From positions 1 through 30,590 of the forward strand of contig JBCCGR010000056.1 of NCBI GenBank assembly GCA_039029195.1: a stretch of 30,590 nt of DNA. Reading direction: 5' to 3'. The DNA comes from JBCCGR01 sp039029195. GTDB taxonomy: Bacteria; Pseudomonadota; Alphaproteobacteria; Rhizobiales; Rhizobiaceae. Below the pieces are notes generated by a model. The model searched no databases. It was not told the DNA's origin and saw only the letters and a program-made list of their open reading frames with translations. This document shows, in pieces, positions 1 to 6,465 of the stretch. The translations under genes and the position numbers were made by a program. Position 1 is the first letter of the stretch; each line of letters opens with the position of its first letter.

Positions 1-164
1 GCGCGCAAGGCTTCCCCGAAGACTACATCATCGATCGCGGGGAAGACGGTAAGCCGATCACCAAAACCGAGCAGATCCGCAAGTGTGGCAATTCGGTTTC
101 ACCGATACTTGCGGAAGCCATCGCCAAGGCCAATTGCCCGGACGGGCTGGAGGCGGTGCTGTGA
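1..164 (+). CDS. C-terminal end of a C5-cytosine DNA methyltransferase (partial)
   Basis: Only the last 53 residues are present; the gene begins before the window. The reading frame starts at base 3 and ends with TGA at 162-164. The visible protein begins AQGFPEDYIID and contains QIRKCGNSVSP, which matches the C-terminal conserved part of C5-cytosine methyltransferases (motif IX/X region, GNSV-x-P). In these enzymes this segment packs against the SAM-binding core. Phage members usually protect phage DNA against host restriction. The next gene starts inside its stop codon (GTGA overlap), so it is the upstream member of the replication operon. The catalytic PCQ motif and the target-recognition domain lie outside the window, so the target sequence and activity cannot be judged. 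Confidence 0.85.
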   Translation, partial: AQGFPEDYIIDRGEDGKPITKTEQIRKCGNSVSPILAEAIAKANCPDGLEAVL

Positions 165-733
165 CCACCCGCCCTGGCCGTCTTTCTATCGATCCAAGCA
201 CAAGACCGGGCTGGGCGGTTTACCATCCGGAATACGGATATCGTTGGGAGCGTGCCAAAATCGAAGGGAAGGGCGCGTGGCGCACCATCAATTTCCGTCG
301 GCACTTCGTGAAGATTATCGACATGTACGATATCGGGCTGGTCGCGGTCGAACTACCCCCACCAAATCCCAACATCCAACGCTCTGAAGCTGCGCTTGAG
401 GCAATCTACACGCTTTCTGGTGCCGCAAAGGAAGTGCCTCTCCTCAAAGGTCTGCCAGAGGCAATCACATACCTTCCGACCCAATGGCGGTCGAAGTTCT
501 TCCCGTCGGGATGGATGAAGGTGCCGGATGAACTCAAGAACGATGAGCAACGCCGTCGACGTCGTTTGAAAGACCTCGCCATATCCGAATGCCAGAAGCG
601 CGGTTGGGACGTGAAATACGACGATGAAGCGGATGCGCTAGGCATTCTGGAAGCCCTGAGGATCGATACAGAGCCGGGGTACGGGTTTGAGCACGGACGT
701 TCGGGCAAGCATCAGGTGGAGATGTTCGCGTGA
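161..733 (+). CDS. RuvC-like Holliday junction resolvase
   Basis: A 190-residue protein with an RNase H-fold resolvase layout. It has SIDPS near the N-terminus (D11), VAVE in the middle (E64) and DDEADALGI near the C-terminus (D155 and D158). This matches the four acidic residues of RuvC. Such enzymes cut Holliday or branched junctions, and phage versions trim branched replication DNA before packaging. I chose the GTG at 161 because a GGAGG lies about 7 nt upstream and the codon overlaps the preceding stop as GTGA; the longer frame from 83 lies inside the methyltransferase gene. The protein ends QVEMFA, which resembles the beta-clamp-binding motif (consensus QL[SD]LF; E. coli DnaE has QADMF). 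Fold assignment is fairly sure; substrate is inferred from the family. Confidence 0.83.
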   Translation: MTTRPGRLSIDPSTRPGWAVYHPEYGYRWERAKIEGKGAWRTINFRRHFVKIIDMYDIGLVAVELPPPNPNIQRSEAALEAIYTLSGAAKEVPLLKGLPEAITYLPTQWRSKFFPSGWMKVPDELKNDEQRRRRRLKDLAISECQKRGWDVKYDDEADALGILEALRIDTEPGYGFEHGRSGKHQVEMFA

Positions 734-1053
734 CGCTGAAGCCTGGCCGGATACCCTGCATCAATCCCAAATGTCGCCGGACTGCCCCGCAAGAGAAATA
801 CGAGCCGGGCACGGAGTTCATCTGCGGCAAGTGTTTCAAGTTGGTCAATCCCGACCTGAAATCTCGATACCACTCGCTCAAGAAGAGATGGAAGCAGGTC
901 AAGCGGCTAGCAGCAAAGCGAGGCACGCCCGACCACGAACCACGCCGCCTTTGGTGGCAGATCGACGTGAACTGGTCAAAGATCAAAGCCGAGTTCACTG
1001 ACCCTGAAAAGCCAGAAGGACTATCCGCATTCCTTGATGAGGTGGGGATGTGA
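730..1053 (+). CDS. Small zinc-binding protein of unknown function
   Basis: A 107-residue protein starting with GTG, overlapping the resolvase stop as GTGA. Near the N-terminus it has CINPKC followed about 20 residues later by ICGKC, two CxxC-like pairs that should form a zinc ribbon. The middle is rich in Lys, Arg and Trp (KKRWKQVKRLAAKRG, RRLWWQI), which suits nucleic-acid binding. The C-terminus is acidic. It sits between resolvase and primase in an overlapping operon, so a role in DNA replication or recombination is likely, but I do not recognise a named family. Confidence 0.7.
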   Translation: MTLKPGRIPCINPKCRRTAPQEKYEPGTEFICGKCFKLVNPDLKSRYHSLKKRWKQVKRLAAKRGTPDHEPRRLWWQIDVNWSKIKAEFTDPEKPEGLSAFLDEVGM

Positions 1054-2081
1054 AACTCACCCCGGACCAGATCCAAGCCATCAAGGACGCCAATCCTATT
1101 GAGGATGTGGTTGGCCGGTTCGTTGAGTGGGACATGCGAAAGAGCATTCCCAACAAGCGCGACTATTGGGCTTGCTGTCCATTCCATGGGGAAAAGACAC
1201 CAAGCTTTCATGTCTCCAGCAATCGCTACTACTGCTTTGGTTGTGGAGCGAGCGGGGACGTAATCAAGTTTCTGGTCGAATATAAGGGCATCTCATTCTG
1301 GCAGGCCCTTAATGATCTGGGCGGCGTTGAGATCGACATGTCCCCGGAAGCCCAACAGAAGCGGGAAGAGTCGAAGGCCTATTTCCAGCGCAAGCGCAAG
1401 ATCGACCAACAGCGCAAGGAAGATCAGGTTCAAAAGCTGTGGAGGGAATGTCGTTCAATCCCCGGCACATTTGCCGAGGCCTATCTTTTGGGGCGGGGCT
1501 ACGATTTCCCAAAGTGGCCATGGTCGTTCCGGTTTCATCCTGAGTGTTATCATTCCGTGACCAAGGAATGCCACCCGGCGCTCGTTTGCGCGATGATGAA
1601 ACCATCCAAACCCGGCGTGGTGGTAGCTGTGCAGCGCATCTACCTCAAAGGGGACGGCAATCTCCTGATCGACGGCAAGAAGTCCAAGCGGGTATTGGGG
1701 AATGCTGAAGGGGCCGCGTGCTGGTTCGATAAGCCTACGGACCGTGTGCTGATATCAGAGGGCGTAGAGACAGGGTGCGCGGTCAAACACCTGACAGAAT
1801 TTAGAACGCCTGTCGCGGCTGCCATTTCAACGTCTGGTCTGTTGGGGTTTGAGTTTCCCGAGAGAACCACAGACGCCGCCATTTATCTGGATATGGATCG
1901 CCGCAAGTTTAAGCCTATGGACCCGCAGCAATTGGGGCCTTCTGCCGGCCTAGAGGCTGCAAAGAGACTCAGAGAAATTGGAATGGGGATGCACATCAAC
2001 ATGTCCCTGCAACGTCCACCCAATGGGATGGATTGGGATGATGTCTGGCAAAAGGTGAGGGGCTTAATTGAACACGTTTGA
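1050..2081 (+). CDS. DNA primase with CHC2 zinc finger and Toprim domain
   Basis: A 343-residue primase. Residues 43-65 carry the CHC2 zinc finger: CPFH at 43-46 and CFGC at 62-65, with the family-typical HGEKTPSFHV between them. The C-terminal half is a Toprim domain with ISEGVETG (E237) and LDMDR (D281, D283), the acidic residues that bind metal for primer synthesis. The middle polymerase-like part is shorter than in bacterial DnaG, and there is no helicase-binding C-terminal domain, as is common for phage primases of the Toprim_3 type. The start is GTG at 1050, overlapping the previous stop as GTGA. It makes RNA primers for the helicase encoded immediately downstream. Family call is firm. 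Confidence 0.9.
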   Translation: MKLTPDQIQAIKDANPIEDVVGRFVEWDMRKSIPNKRDYWACCPFHGEKTPSFHVSSNRYYCFGCGASGDVIKFLVEYKGISFWQALNDLGGVEIDMSPEAQQKREESKAYFQRKRKIDQQRKEDQVQKLWRECRSIPGTFAEAYLLGRGYDFPKWPWSFRFHPECYHSVTKECHPALVCAMMKPSKPGVVVAVQRIYLKGDGNLLIDGKKSKRVLGNAEGAACWFDKPTDRVLISEGVETGCAVKHLTEFRTPVAAAISTSGLLGFEFPERTTDAAIYLDMDRRKFKPMDPQQLGPSAGLEAAKRLREIGMGMHINMSLQRPPNGMDWDDVWQKVRGLIEHV

Positions 2082-3441
2082 TATCGAACGCCTGATCCTG
2101 GGCGCAGTCTTCATTGACCCGACCTGCTTTTGGGAACTGTCGCTGGTTCTGGAGCCATCTGCATTCTCAGACAAAGAGCACCAGCGCATCTATTCAGCAA
2201 TGAAGGAGGTCGGGGAAGCCAACAATCAGATCACGCTTCAATCTGTTGCGTTCAAGACCGGAGAACTTAAGGGTGAGCCAGCGTTAGCTTTCCTCGGCGC
2301 CACATTAGCCGCGGCACAAGGGGAAGATCATGCGGTTCCGGTGATGGAATATGCCCACACGCTCAATGAGGCGTACACCAAACGAAAGCTCAGAGAGGTC
2401 GCCCAGTCCGCCCTAGAAGAAGTTTCCAAAGTTGAAACCAACCCATTTGGGCTGATCGAAAGCATGATGGGGGAACTTTCCCAACTCGCACGCGACGGAA
2501 ATCGTGCATCGGAAAAGACGTTTGATCAGGTCGGTGTGGAAGTGCTTCAGATGGTCAATGAAGCCAATCAACAAAGTGGCTTTGGTCTCGATACCGGGCT
2601 TCGATCGCTGGATGACTTGATCGGCCGATTTTATCCTGGCGACCTCGTTTTGCTTGGCGGAGCCCCCGGTTCCGCAAAAACATCTCTCGCGACACAGATC
2701 TCCATGCATATTTCCATGCATAATCATGTGGGCTTTTTTGAATTGGAGATGCAGGCGAAAGCACTTCTTTCTCGGACTGTAGCTGGTGCTTGCAGCCTGT
2801 CCGTTCGAGAGATGATGGAAGGCGTTACAGAGGGCCAGTACACCCGGATTTCCGACTATCTCAACAAAGAAAAGGGGCGAAGGCTCAATCTCATCGCCCA
2901 GATGGGTATTTCAATTACCGAGCTATGCGCCCGTATCCGGGCAATGAAGGCTCGTGAGAACACCGAGATCGTTTTTGTGGATCATCTGGGTCTTATCAGA
3001 CGCCCCAAAGATCGCTCGAAACCTCACGAGATAGCCTTTGCCAATGCCCAAGACCTTATGGAACTGGGCAAGCACCTCAACGTCACGATTGTGTGCCTAT
3101 GCCACCTCACGAAGGGGGCTAGGCAGAAAATGGACCCAGAGCCCACGATGGAGGACTTTTATGGAGGGGGGATTGAGCAGCACGCCGATCTGATCCTGTG
3201 CAATTTCAACCGTTGGGAGTGGCTGCAGAAAAATCCGCCACAGAGCAACAGCGCAGCGATCAAAGGCAAATGGGATAACGATTGCGGTAATAGTCAAGGG
3301 CGGATCGAAATCCACAAACTGAAGGATCGCAAAGGACCGGCAAACGAAATGCGTCAACTCTACTGGGATGGTTCCAGAACATTGTTTCAGGACATCCCAG
3401 ACGAAGTGGAATCTCAACCAGACCTTTTGGAGATCGCGTGA
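2068..3441 (+). CDS. Replicative DNA helicase, DnaB-like
   Basis: A 457-residue helicase. The N-terminal part (FDIERLILGAVFIDPTCFW) is the DnaB N-terminal helical domain. The C-terminal RecA-like core has Walker A GGAPGSAKTS at about 197-206 (K204) and Walker B IVFVDHLG with D305; a later GGGIEQHADLIL matches the DnaB motif H4 region. It unwinds DNA at the phage fork as a hexamer. The start is TTG at 2068, inside the end of the primase gene (14 nt overlap), preceded by a strong GGTGAGGGG. The last residues are SQPDLLEIA; QPDLL at 450-454 resembles a clamp-binding pentapeptide, with P in place of the usual L. Family call is firm; the motif is a suggestion. Confidence 0.92.
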   Translation: MNTFDIERLILGAVFIDPTCFWELSLVLEPSAFSDKEHQRIYSAMKEVGEANNQITLQSVAFKTGELKGEPALAFLGATLAAAQGEDHAVPVMEYAHTLNEAYTKRKLREVAQSALEEVSKVETNPFGLIESMMGELSQLARDGNRASEKTFDQVGVEVLQMVNEANQQSGFGLDTGLRSLDDLIGRFYPGDLVLLGGAPGSAKTSLATQISMHISMHNHVGFFELEMQAKALLSRTVAGACSLSVREMMEGVTEGQYTRISDYLNKEKGRRLNLIAQMGISITELCARIRAMKARENTEIVFVDHLGLIRRPKDRSKPHEIAFANAQDLMELGKHLNVTIVCLCHLTKGARQKMDPEPTMEDFYGGGIEQHADLILCNFNRWEWLQKNPPQSNSAAIKGKWDNDCGNSQGRIEIHKLKDRKGPANEMRQLYWDGSRTLFQDIPDEVESQPDLLEIA

Positions 3442-3713
3442 TGGTCAACACCAACGACCTCTACTGTGACGCCCAGCCCCACGGAATGCGCTGGCTTGCC
3501 GTGTTCCGGCTCCCATGGCGGCCCAAGGCTCAGTTTGTACAAAAGAATGGAGAACGAGTTCTGTTCGACAATGAATGTGATGCCCTTAGAGCAGCGAGCA
3601 GAGCCTTACTTCTCCGATTCCGGAACAACACCACGGGATGGTATGAAGACCCTGCCTCAGACGCCAAAGCGGAAGCGGAGGCGCTGTTCAAGTCAGAGGG
3701 GAAAAATGGCTAG
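3438..3713 (+). CDS. Small protein of unknown function
   Basis: A protein of 90 or 91 residues. GTG at 3438 overlaps the helicase stop, and an ATG follows directly at 3441. The GGAG at 3429-3432 is 8 nt from the ATG and 5 nt from the GTG, so the ATG may be the true start. The sequence contains RWLAVFRLPWRPKAQFVQKNGERVLFDNECDALRAASRALL, a compact alpha/beta-looking segment, and an acidic C-terminus (SDAKAEAEALF). No catalytic motif is seen. Its place behind the helicase in an overlapping operon suggests an accessory role in replication. Confidence 0.65.
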   Translation: MMVNTNDLYCDAQPHGMRWLAVFRLPWRPKAQFVQKNGERVLFDNECDALRAASRALLLRFRNNTTGWYEDPASDAKAEAEALFKSEGKNG

Positions 3714-4566
3714 GCCCTCGACACGAACAGCAGCGGAGAAAGCCGCAATCTATTTGTTGTGGATGCAATCAAAATCCATCACTCAGCGCGCGGTGGCGTT
3801 CGGGCTCAGGCAAATGGTCGAGTTCCCAAATCCCGCCAATCAGCGCCAGATCAAAGAGCTCATTCGCCATAGTCCTTTTCGCGAAAAATCGGCCATGAGC
3901 CACCGCGAATTCCACGAAGTCAAATCGGAACTTCGCCGCGGTTTGAAGCAGAAGCGGGATCTTCGTCTAATCCTCCAAAGATGCGAGGAGATACGGGCAA
4001 GACATGGATGGACGCCAAACGCACCGAACTCTGCCCGGTCGATGAGAAAGAGACGGTTGGAGGTTTCTGGCTACCAGACACCCAAAATCGCAGCAGACAT
4101 CACAAATGTGCTTGAGTTCTTACTCACGACCTCAGCGTTGAATGATCCGCTTCCGAAAGAGCCAGATGATCAGGACCGCGATCGATGTCATCGGTCGGGA
4201 GGAGCACGGCGTGAGGCCGCAAGTCGACTGGGGTCCTTGTTTGAGGGGGCGCAAATCACGCCGGTTGCTTCCCCACAGATGGAAGTGGGTAGCAGCGCAT
4301 TTGGTTCAAAGACGCCGTCAGATCACAAGCTTGACTGCTTCAACCACCTTGCTCGTGCCAGGGAAGGTGTTCCCAAGGACAGTTGGCGCGTTCTGGAGCG
4401 TTCGATCTTTCTTGACGAAATCCTGTGGGATCAGTCCAACAAAAAGCAGATACTCGCTCAGATCCGGGGCGGGTTGGATATCGTGGCACGAAACCTCGAT
4501 ATCCCTTCTCGATCAGACAGAAAGCCCAAGTCTGACAAACAAGAACCGTCGCAACCAGCCATCTGA
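3706..4566 (+). CDS. Protein with a DUF6456-like C-terminal part, possibly DNA-binding
   Basis: A 286-residue protein. I chose ATG 3706 because AGAGGGG lies just upstream and the frame overlaps the previous gene by 8 nt; the longer frame is out-of-frame with real genes. The N-terminal half is basic (RSMRKRRLEVSG, ELRRGLKQKRDLRLIL). The C-terminal third has EAASRLGSLFEGAQITPVAS, then LARAREGVPKDSWRVLERSIFLDEILWD and a final helix QILAQIRGGLDIVARNL. From memory this pattern resembles DUF6456, a domain of hypothetical or HTH proteins in alphaproteobacteria and their phages. It is the last gene of the plus-strand early operon, a common place for a switch regulator, but a regulatory role is inference. 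Its 3' end overlaps the convergent gene by 54 nt. Confidence 0.65.
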   Translation: MARPSTRTAAEKAAIYLLWMQSKSITQRAVAFGLRQMVEFPNPANQRQIKELIRHSPFREKSAMSHREFHEVKSELRRGLKQKRDLRLILQRCEEIRARHGWTPNAPNSARSMRKRRLEVSGYQTPKIAADITNVLEFLLTTSALNDPLPKEPDDQDRDRCHRSGGARREAASRLGSLFEGAQITPVASPQMEVGSSAFGSKTPSDHKLDCFNHLARAREGVPKDSWRVLERSIFLDEILWDQSNKKQILAQIRGGLDIVARNLDIPSRSDRKPKSDKQEPSQPAI

Positions 4567-4830
4567 CTTCCCCGAAAGGGCCAGATATACGCGATACTGT
4601 CTGGCCGCTTCCGAGGTGTGCACCGCCCCCTGAAGGTCGGTGTATGGCATCTCAGAGATAAGTTTGATGACGGCTGGTTTGTGCTCCGCTGCAATGCCTG
4701 TGAACACGTGCTGTCGAAGGGCTTGGCTCTTTGCTTTGTCGAACGCCACTCCCGACATCATCAGTTTTTCCGTTTCGAACTTGATCTGGCCCAGCTGGTC
4801 CTCAATGAGGGTGCGGGTGATTTTATCCAT
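4513..4830 (-). CDS. Small protein of unknown function, last gene of the minus-strand operon
   Basis: A 105-residue protein beginning MDKITRTLIEDQLGQIKFETEKLM. I chose the ATG at 4830 because it overlaps the upstream stop (ATGGATAA arrangement) and has GAGAAG before it; a longer frame from 4896 would run deep into the upstream gene. The sequence is mostly helical and rich in charged residues, with no motif I recognise and no membrane segment. Its last 54 nt overlap, in the opposite direction, the end of the plus-strand gene that stops at 4566. It is translationally coupled to the small HTH gene upstream. Confidence 0.6.
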   Translation of the reverse strand: MDKITRTLIEDQLGQIKFETEKLMMSGVAFDKAKSQALRQHVFTGIAAEHKPAVIKLISEMPYTDLQGAVHTSEAARQYRVYLALSGKSDGWLRRFLFVRLGLSV

Positions 4831-5077
4831 CGCGCTTCTCAGATGCGGACCTGATTGCCTCAAGGACCGGCTTGAGTGCGTCTGGCTCATGAGCATTGTC
4901 TGGAGACCATGGCTCTAATCCTGCAGACAGAGCGGCCATTGCAAGGCGTGTGCGAACGTCATCCCAATTGGCATCAGGTTTCAGTCGAGCGATTGTCTGA
5001 GGGGCGATGTCCAGTCGACTAGCGGCCTCCTTGTCAGTGATCCCGACATGTTCTTTCCATTTGATGTAGTAGTTCAT
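4823..5077 (-). CDS. Small helix-turn-helix DNA-binding protein
   Basis: An 84-residue protein. Residues about 12-45 (GITDKEAASRLDIAPQTIARLKPDANW) have the spacing of a lambda-Cro/CI type helix-turn-helix: a DKEAASRL first helix, a DIAP turn and a QTIARL recognition helix. The C-terminal part is acidic and probably a short extension. The ATG at 5077 overlaps the stop of the upstream HTH gene as ATGA. Such a small HTH protein in a phage operon is usually a Cro-like repressor or activator. Which promoter it binds cannot be seen; the divergent region at 8716-9054 is the obvious candidate. HTH assignment is moderate, target is inference. Confidence 0.65.
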   Translation of the reverse strand: MNYYIKWKEHVGITDKEAASRLDIAPQTIARLKPDANWDDVRTRLAMAALSAGLEPWSPDNAHEPDALKPVLEAIRSASEKRDG

Positions 5078-5352
5078 GATCGTTTTCTCTCGGTGCTGTC
5101 CCCTGTGATGAACGATTTTGCGATCTGCAGCATTGGCTCCATCATGTCGGGGTGCTCAACAAGGGTTTGGACAATCACAAGGTCCGCAAGGGTCGGAAAC
5201 TGTTTGCTGTCTTCAGGATCAACAAACCCTTCAGCAACGATCCTGTGTCGACCGGTGAGCATTTGGAACTCTGTCAGGCTCAATCCGACCTGATCCAGCT
5301 TGGCGCCGAATTCGGCACCTGACAGCTTCCTGTGGTGGTATTTAGCCGGCAT
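5074..5352 (-). CDS. Small helix-turn-helix-like protein
   Basis: A 92-residue protein beginning MPAKYHHRKLSGAEFGAKLD. I chose ATG 5352 rather than 5370 because AGGAGCG lies directly before it with good spacing and the overlap with the upstream gene is then 11 nt. The segment GAEFGAKLDQVGLSLTEFQMLTG, then TLADLVIVQTLVEHP, follows the pattern of XRE-like phage HTH proteins, in which a LSLTEFQMLTG helix pair is followed by a long helix. It is coupled to the 84-residue HTH gene by an ATGA overlap, giving two HTH-like genes in tandem. Function beyond probable DNA binding is unknown. Confidence 0.62.
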   Translation of the reverse strand: MPAKYHHRKLSGAEFGAKLDQVGLSLTEFQMLTGRHRIVAEGFVDPEDSKQFPTLADLVIVQTLVEHPDMMEPMLQIAKSFITGDSTERKRS

Positions 5353-5812
5353 GGGGCGCTCCTGTGTCATCTCGTAACAATCGGGCCTCTCTCACCATAT
5401 CCATGAACGTTGCGTGCTCTCCAAACAACCTGTCATCAGAGAAATCAGCCAAGAGATCCACCGGGCAAGAGTAAGAGCCGGGATGGTCTCGGTGTTCATC
5501 CTCTGGCGTTGTGAAGTTGGCCATTTTGCGCACGAACCCATGCAAATCCTGATACTTTGGCAGGCCTGGCTCCTTGATGTTTTTAAATTCACCAAGGCGC
5601 TCGTCATCGTCACAGAAAGCGAATGCATACCCTCCTTGTTCCTCATTCGGATCCCAGTCGTCTATCGGCCGGACATCCTCATGACCGTTTTCAAGCAGGC
5701 AGGCGCGAATTTTTTCCTCAGCTTCCGCCTCGGTGTTGGCGCGAATTGCGAATTCTCGATAGCAGCGCACATCAGCACCAACCAGAACCTTGAAATTTTC
5801 TACCTGTTTCAT
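5342..5812 (-). CDS. Protein of unknown function
   Basis: A 156-residue protein beginning MKQVENFKVLVGADVRCYREFAIRA. The ATG at 5812 is preceded by GGAGG and overlaps the upstream stop as ATGA, so I prefer it to the longer frame from 5866. The first 40 residues look like a small beta-alpha fold (VLVGADVRCYREFAIRANTEAEAEEKIRACLLENG), as seen in small phage proteins with a PRD-like or DUF-type fold. The rest is acidic, with several His and Cys residues that do not form a clear metal site. No enzyme motif is recognised. It is in the middle of the sliding-clamp operon. Confidence 0.6.
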   Translation of the reverse strand: MKQVENFKVLVGADVRCYREFAIRANTEAEAEEKIRACLLENGHEDVRPIDDWDPNEEQGGYAFAFCDDDERLGEFKNIKEPGLPKYQDLHGFVRKMANFTTPEDEHRDHPGSYSCPVDLLADFSDDRLFGEHATFMDMVREARLLRDDTGAPHAG

Positions 5813-6339
5813 TGTGCCGCCTCCAAGGTGGTTAATGTGATCTCCACTTCGTATTTGTGAGCCCATGCTTCAGCCAGATCGGTTGCGGACTTGCGGTCTG
5901 GCGTGTCTGCGATGGCTTGAGACATTCCATCGCCATCGACCTTGTAAACAGTCCAGAATTGGGCGTTTATGGGGTTCACGCCGGAAATAACTCCATCTGG
6001 CCCTTCGACGCAGGGGCGCACATCAATTCCGGTGATTTTTCGGCTCCACCGTTTTTTTGCGATTTTGAACCAATCGCGTTTGATGGTTAGGCCATCATCA
6101 ACGCAGTTTGCGAGAAACCACGGGCACCACTCCCAATCGAATGGCGCGTCGAACGTGCCGCCATTGTCGACATGAAAGTGCTGCCAAGCGCTGACGCAAG
6201 ACCCCAAAATGGCTTCTGTCGAGTCCCGCATGGCGCAGGTGCCATGGTTCTCAATTTCGTCTTTGAAGCGCTCGTGCTGATCAAGCACCGCTTCCCACAA
6301 TGCCATTGCGTCGATGTGTGATGGTTTGACCTGTTCCAT
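5809..6339 (-). CDS. Protein of unknown function
   Basis: A 176-residue protein beginning MEQVKPSHIDAMALWEAVLDQH. The start at 6339 is set by the repeated leader element directly upstream, which ends in AAGGAAC 5 nt before the ATG; the longer frame from 6381 would run through that leader. The sequence is Trp- and Asp-rich (DAPFDWEWCPWFLANCVDD, QFWTVYKVDGDGM). The C-terminal piece FWTVYKVDGDGMSQAIADTPDRKSATDLAEAWA looks like a small beta-hairpin-helix repeat. No catalytic motif is seen. It follows the clamp gene after a 126-nt gap containing three hairpins. Confidence 0.6.
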   Translation of the reverse strand: MEQVKPSHIDAMALWEAVLDQHERFKDEIENHGTCAMRDSTEAILGSCVSAWQHFHVDNGGTFDAPFDWEWCPWFLANCVDDGLTIKRDWFKIAKKRWSRKITGIDVRPCVEGPDGVISGVNPINAQFWTVYKVDGDGMSQAIADTPDRKSATDLAEAWAHKYEVEITLTTLEAAQ

Positions 6340-6344
6340 AGTTC

Positions 6345-6369
6345 GTTCCTTTCGAGTGGCCGTTTGACC
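6345..6369 (-). promoter_or_regulatory. Repeated hairpin plus Shine-Dalgarno leader, copy A
   Basis: On the minus strand the order is GGTC-AAAC-GGCC (4-bp stem with one G-U pair), then ACTC, GAA and AGGAAC, followed 5 nt later by the ATG at 6339. The same order of parts occurs before three other genes of this operon and once near its promoter. The AGGA is the ribosome-binding site; the hairpin lies directly 5' of it. Confidence 0.6.
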
Positions 6370-6375
6370 GTCATT

Positions 6376-6396
6376 CCGCAAACGAAGCGTCTGCGG
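6376..6396 (-). other. Stable RNA hairpin in the gap after the clamp gene
   Basis: In the minus-strand transcript CCGCAGACG pairs with CGTTTGCGG (9 bp with one G-U pair) around a 3-nt CTT loop. There is no U-run after it, so it is not a typical intrinsic terminator. It lies between the hairpin at 6437-6458 and leader copy A. Confidence 0.5.
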
Positions 6397-6436
6397 GGGT
6401 TTGTTCAGTTGTTTCGTGTTTGTGGTGCATCGGGCA

Positions 6437-6458
6437 GGGGCGAGACGTATCCCGCCCC
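6437..6458 (-). other. Strong RNA hairpin with UACG loop just after the clamp stop codon
   Basis: Seven nucleotides after the clamp stop codon the transcript can form GGGGCGGGA paired with TCTCGCCCC (9 bp with one G-U pair) around a TACG tetraloop of the stable UNCG type. No U-run follows. It could protect the 3' end of a processed clamp mRNA or act as a weak, factor-dependent terminator. Confidence 0.55.
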
Positions 6459-6465
6459 GTTTGGA

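Noticed and set aside
4579..4606. GGCCAGA/TCTGGCC stem as terminator of the plus-strand early operon
   Set aside because: The loop is 14 nt, there is no T-run, and the sequence codes for the minus-strand protein, so chance pairing is likely.
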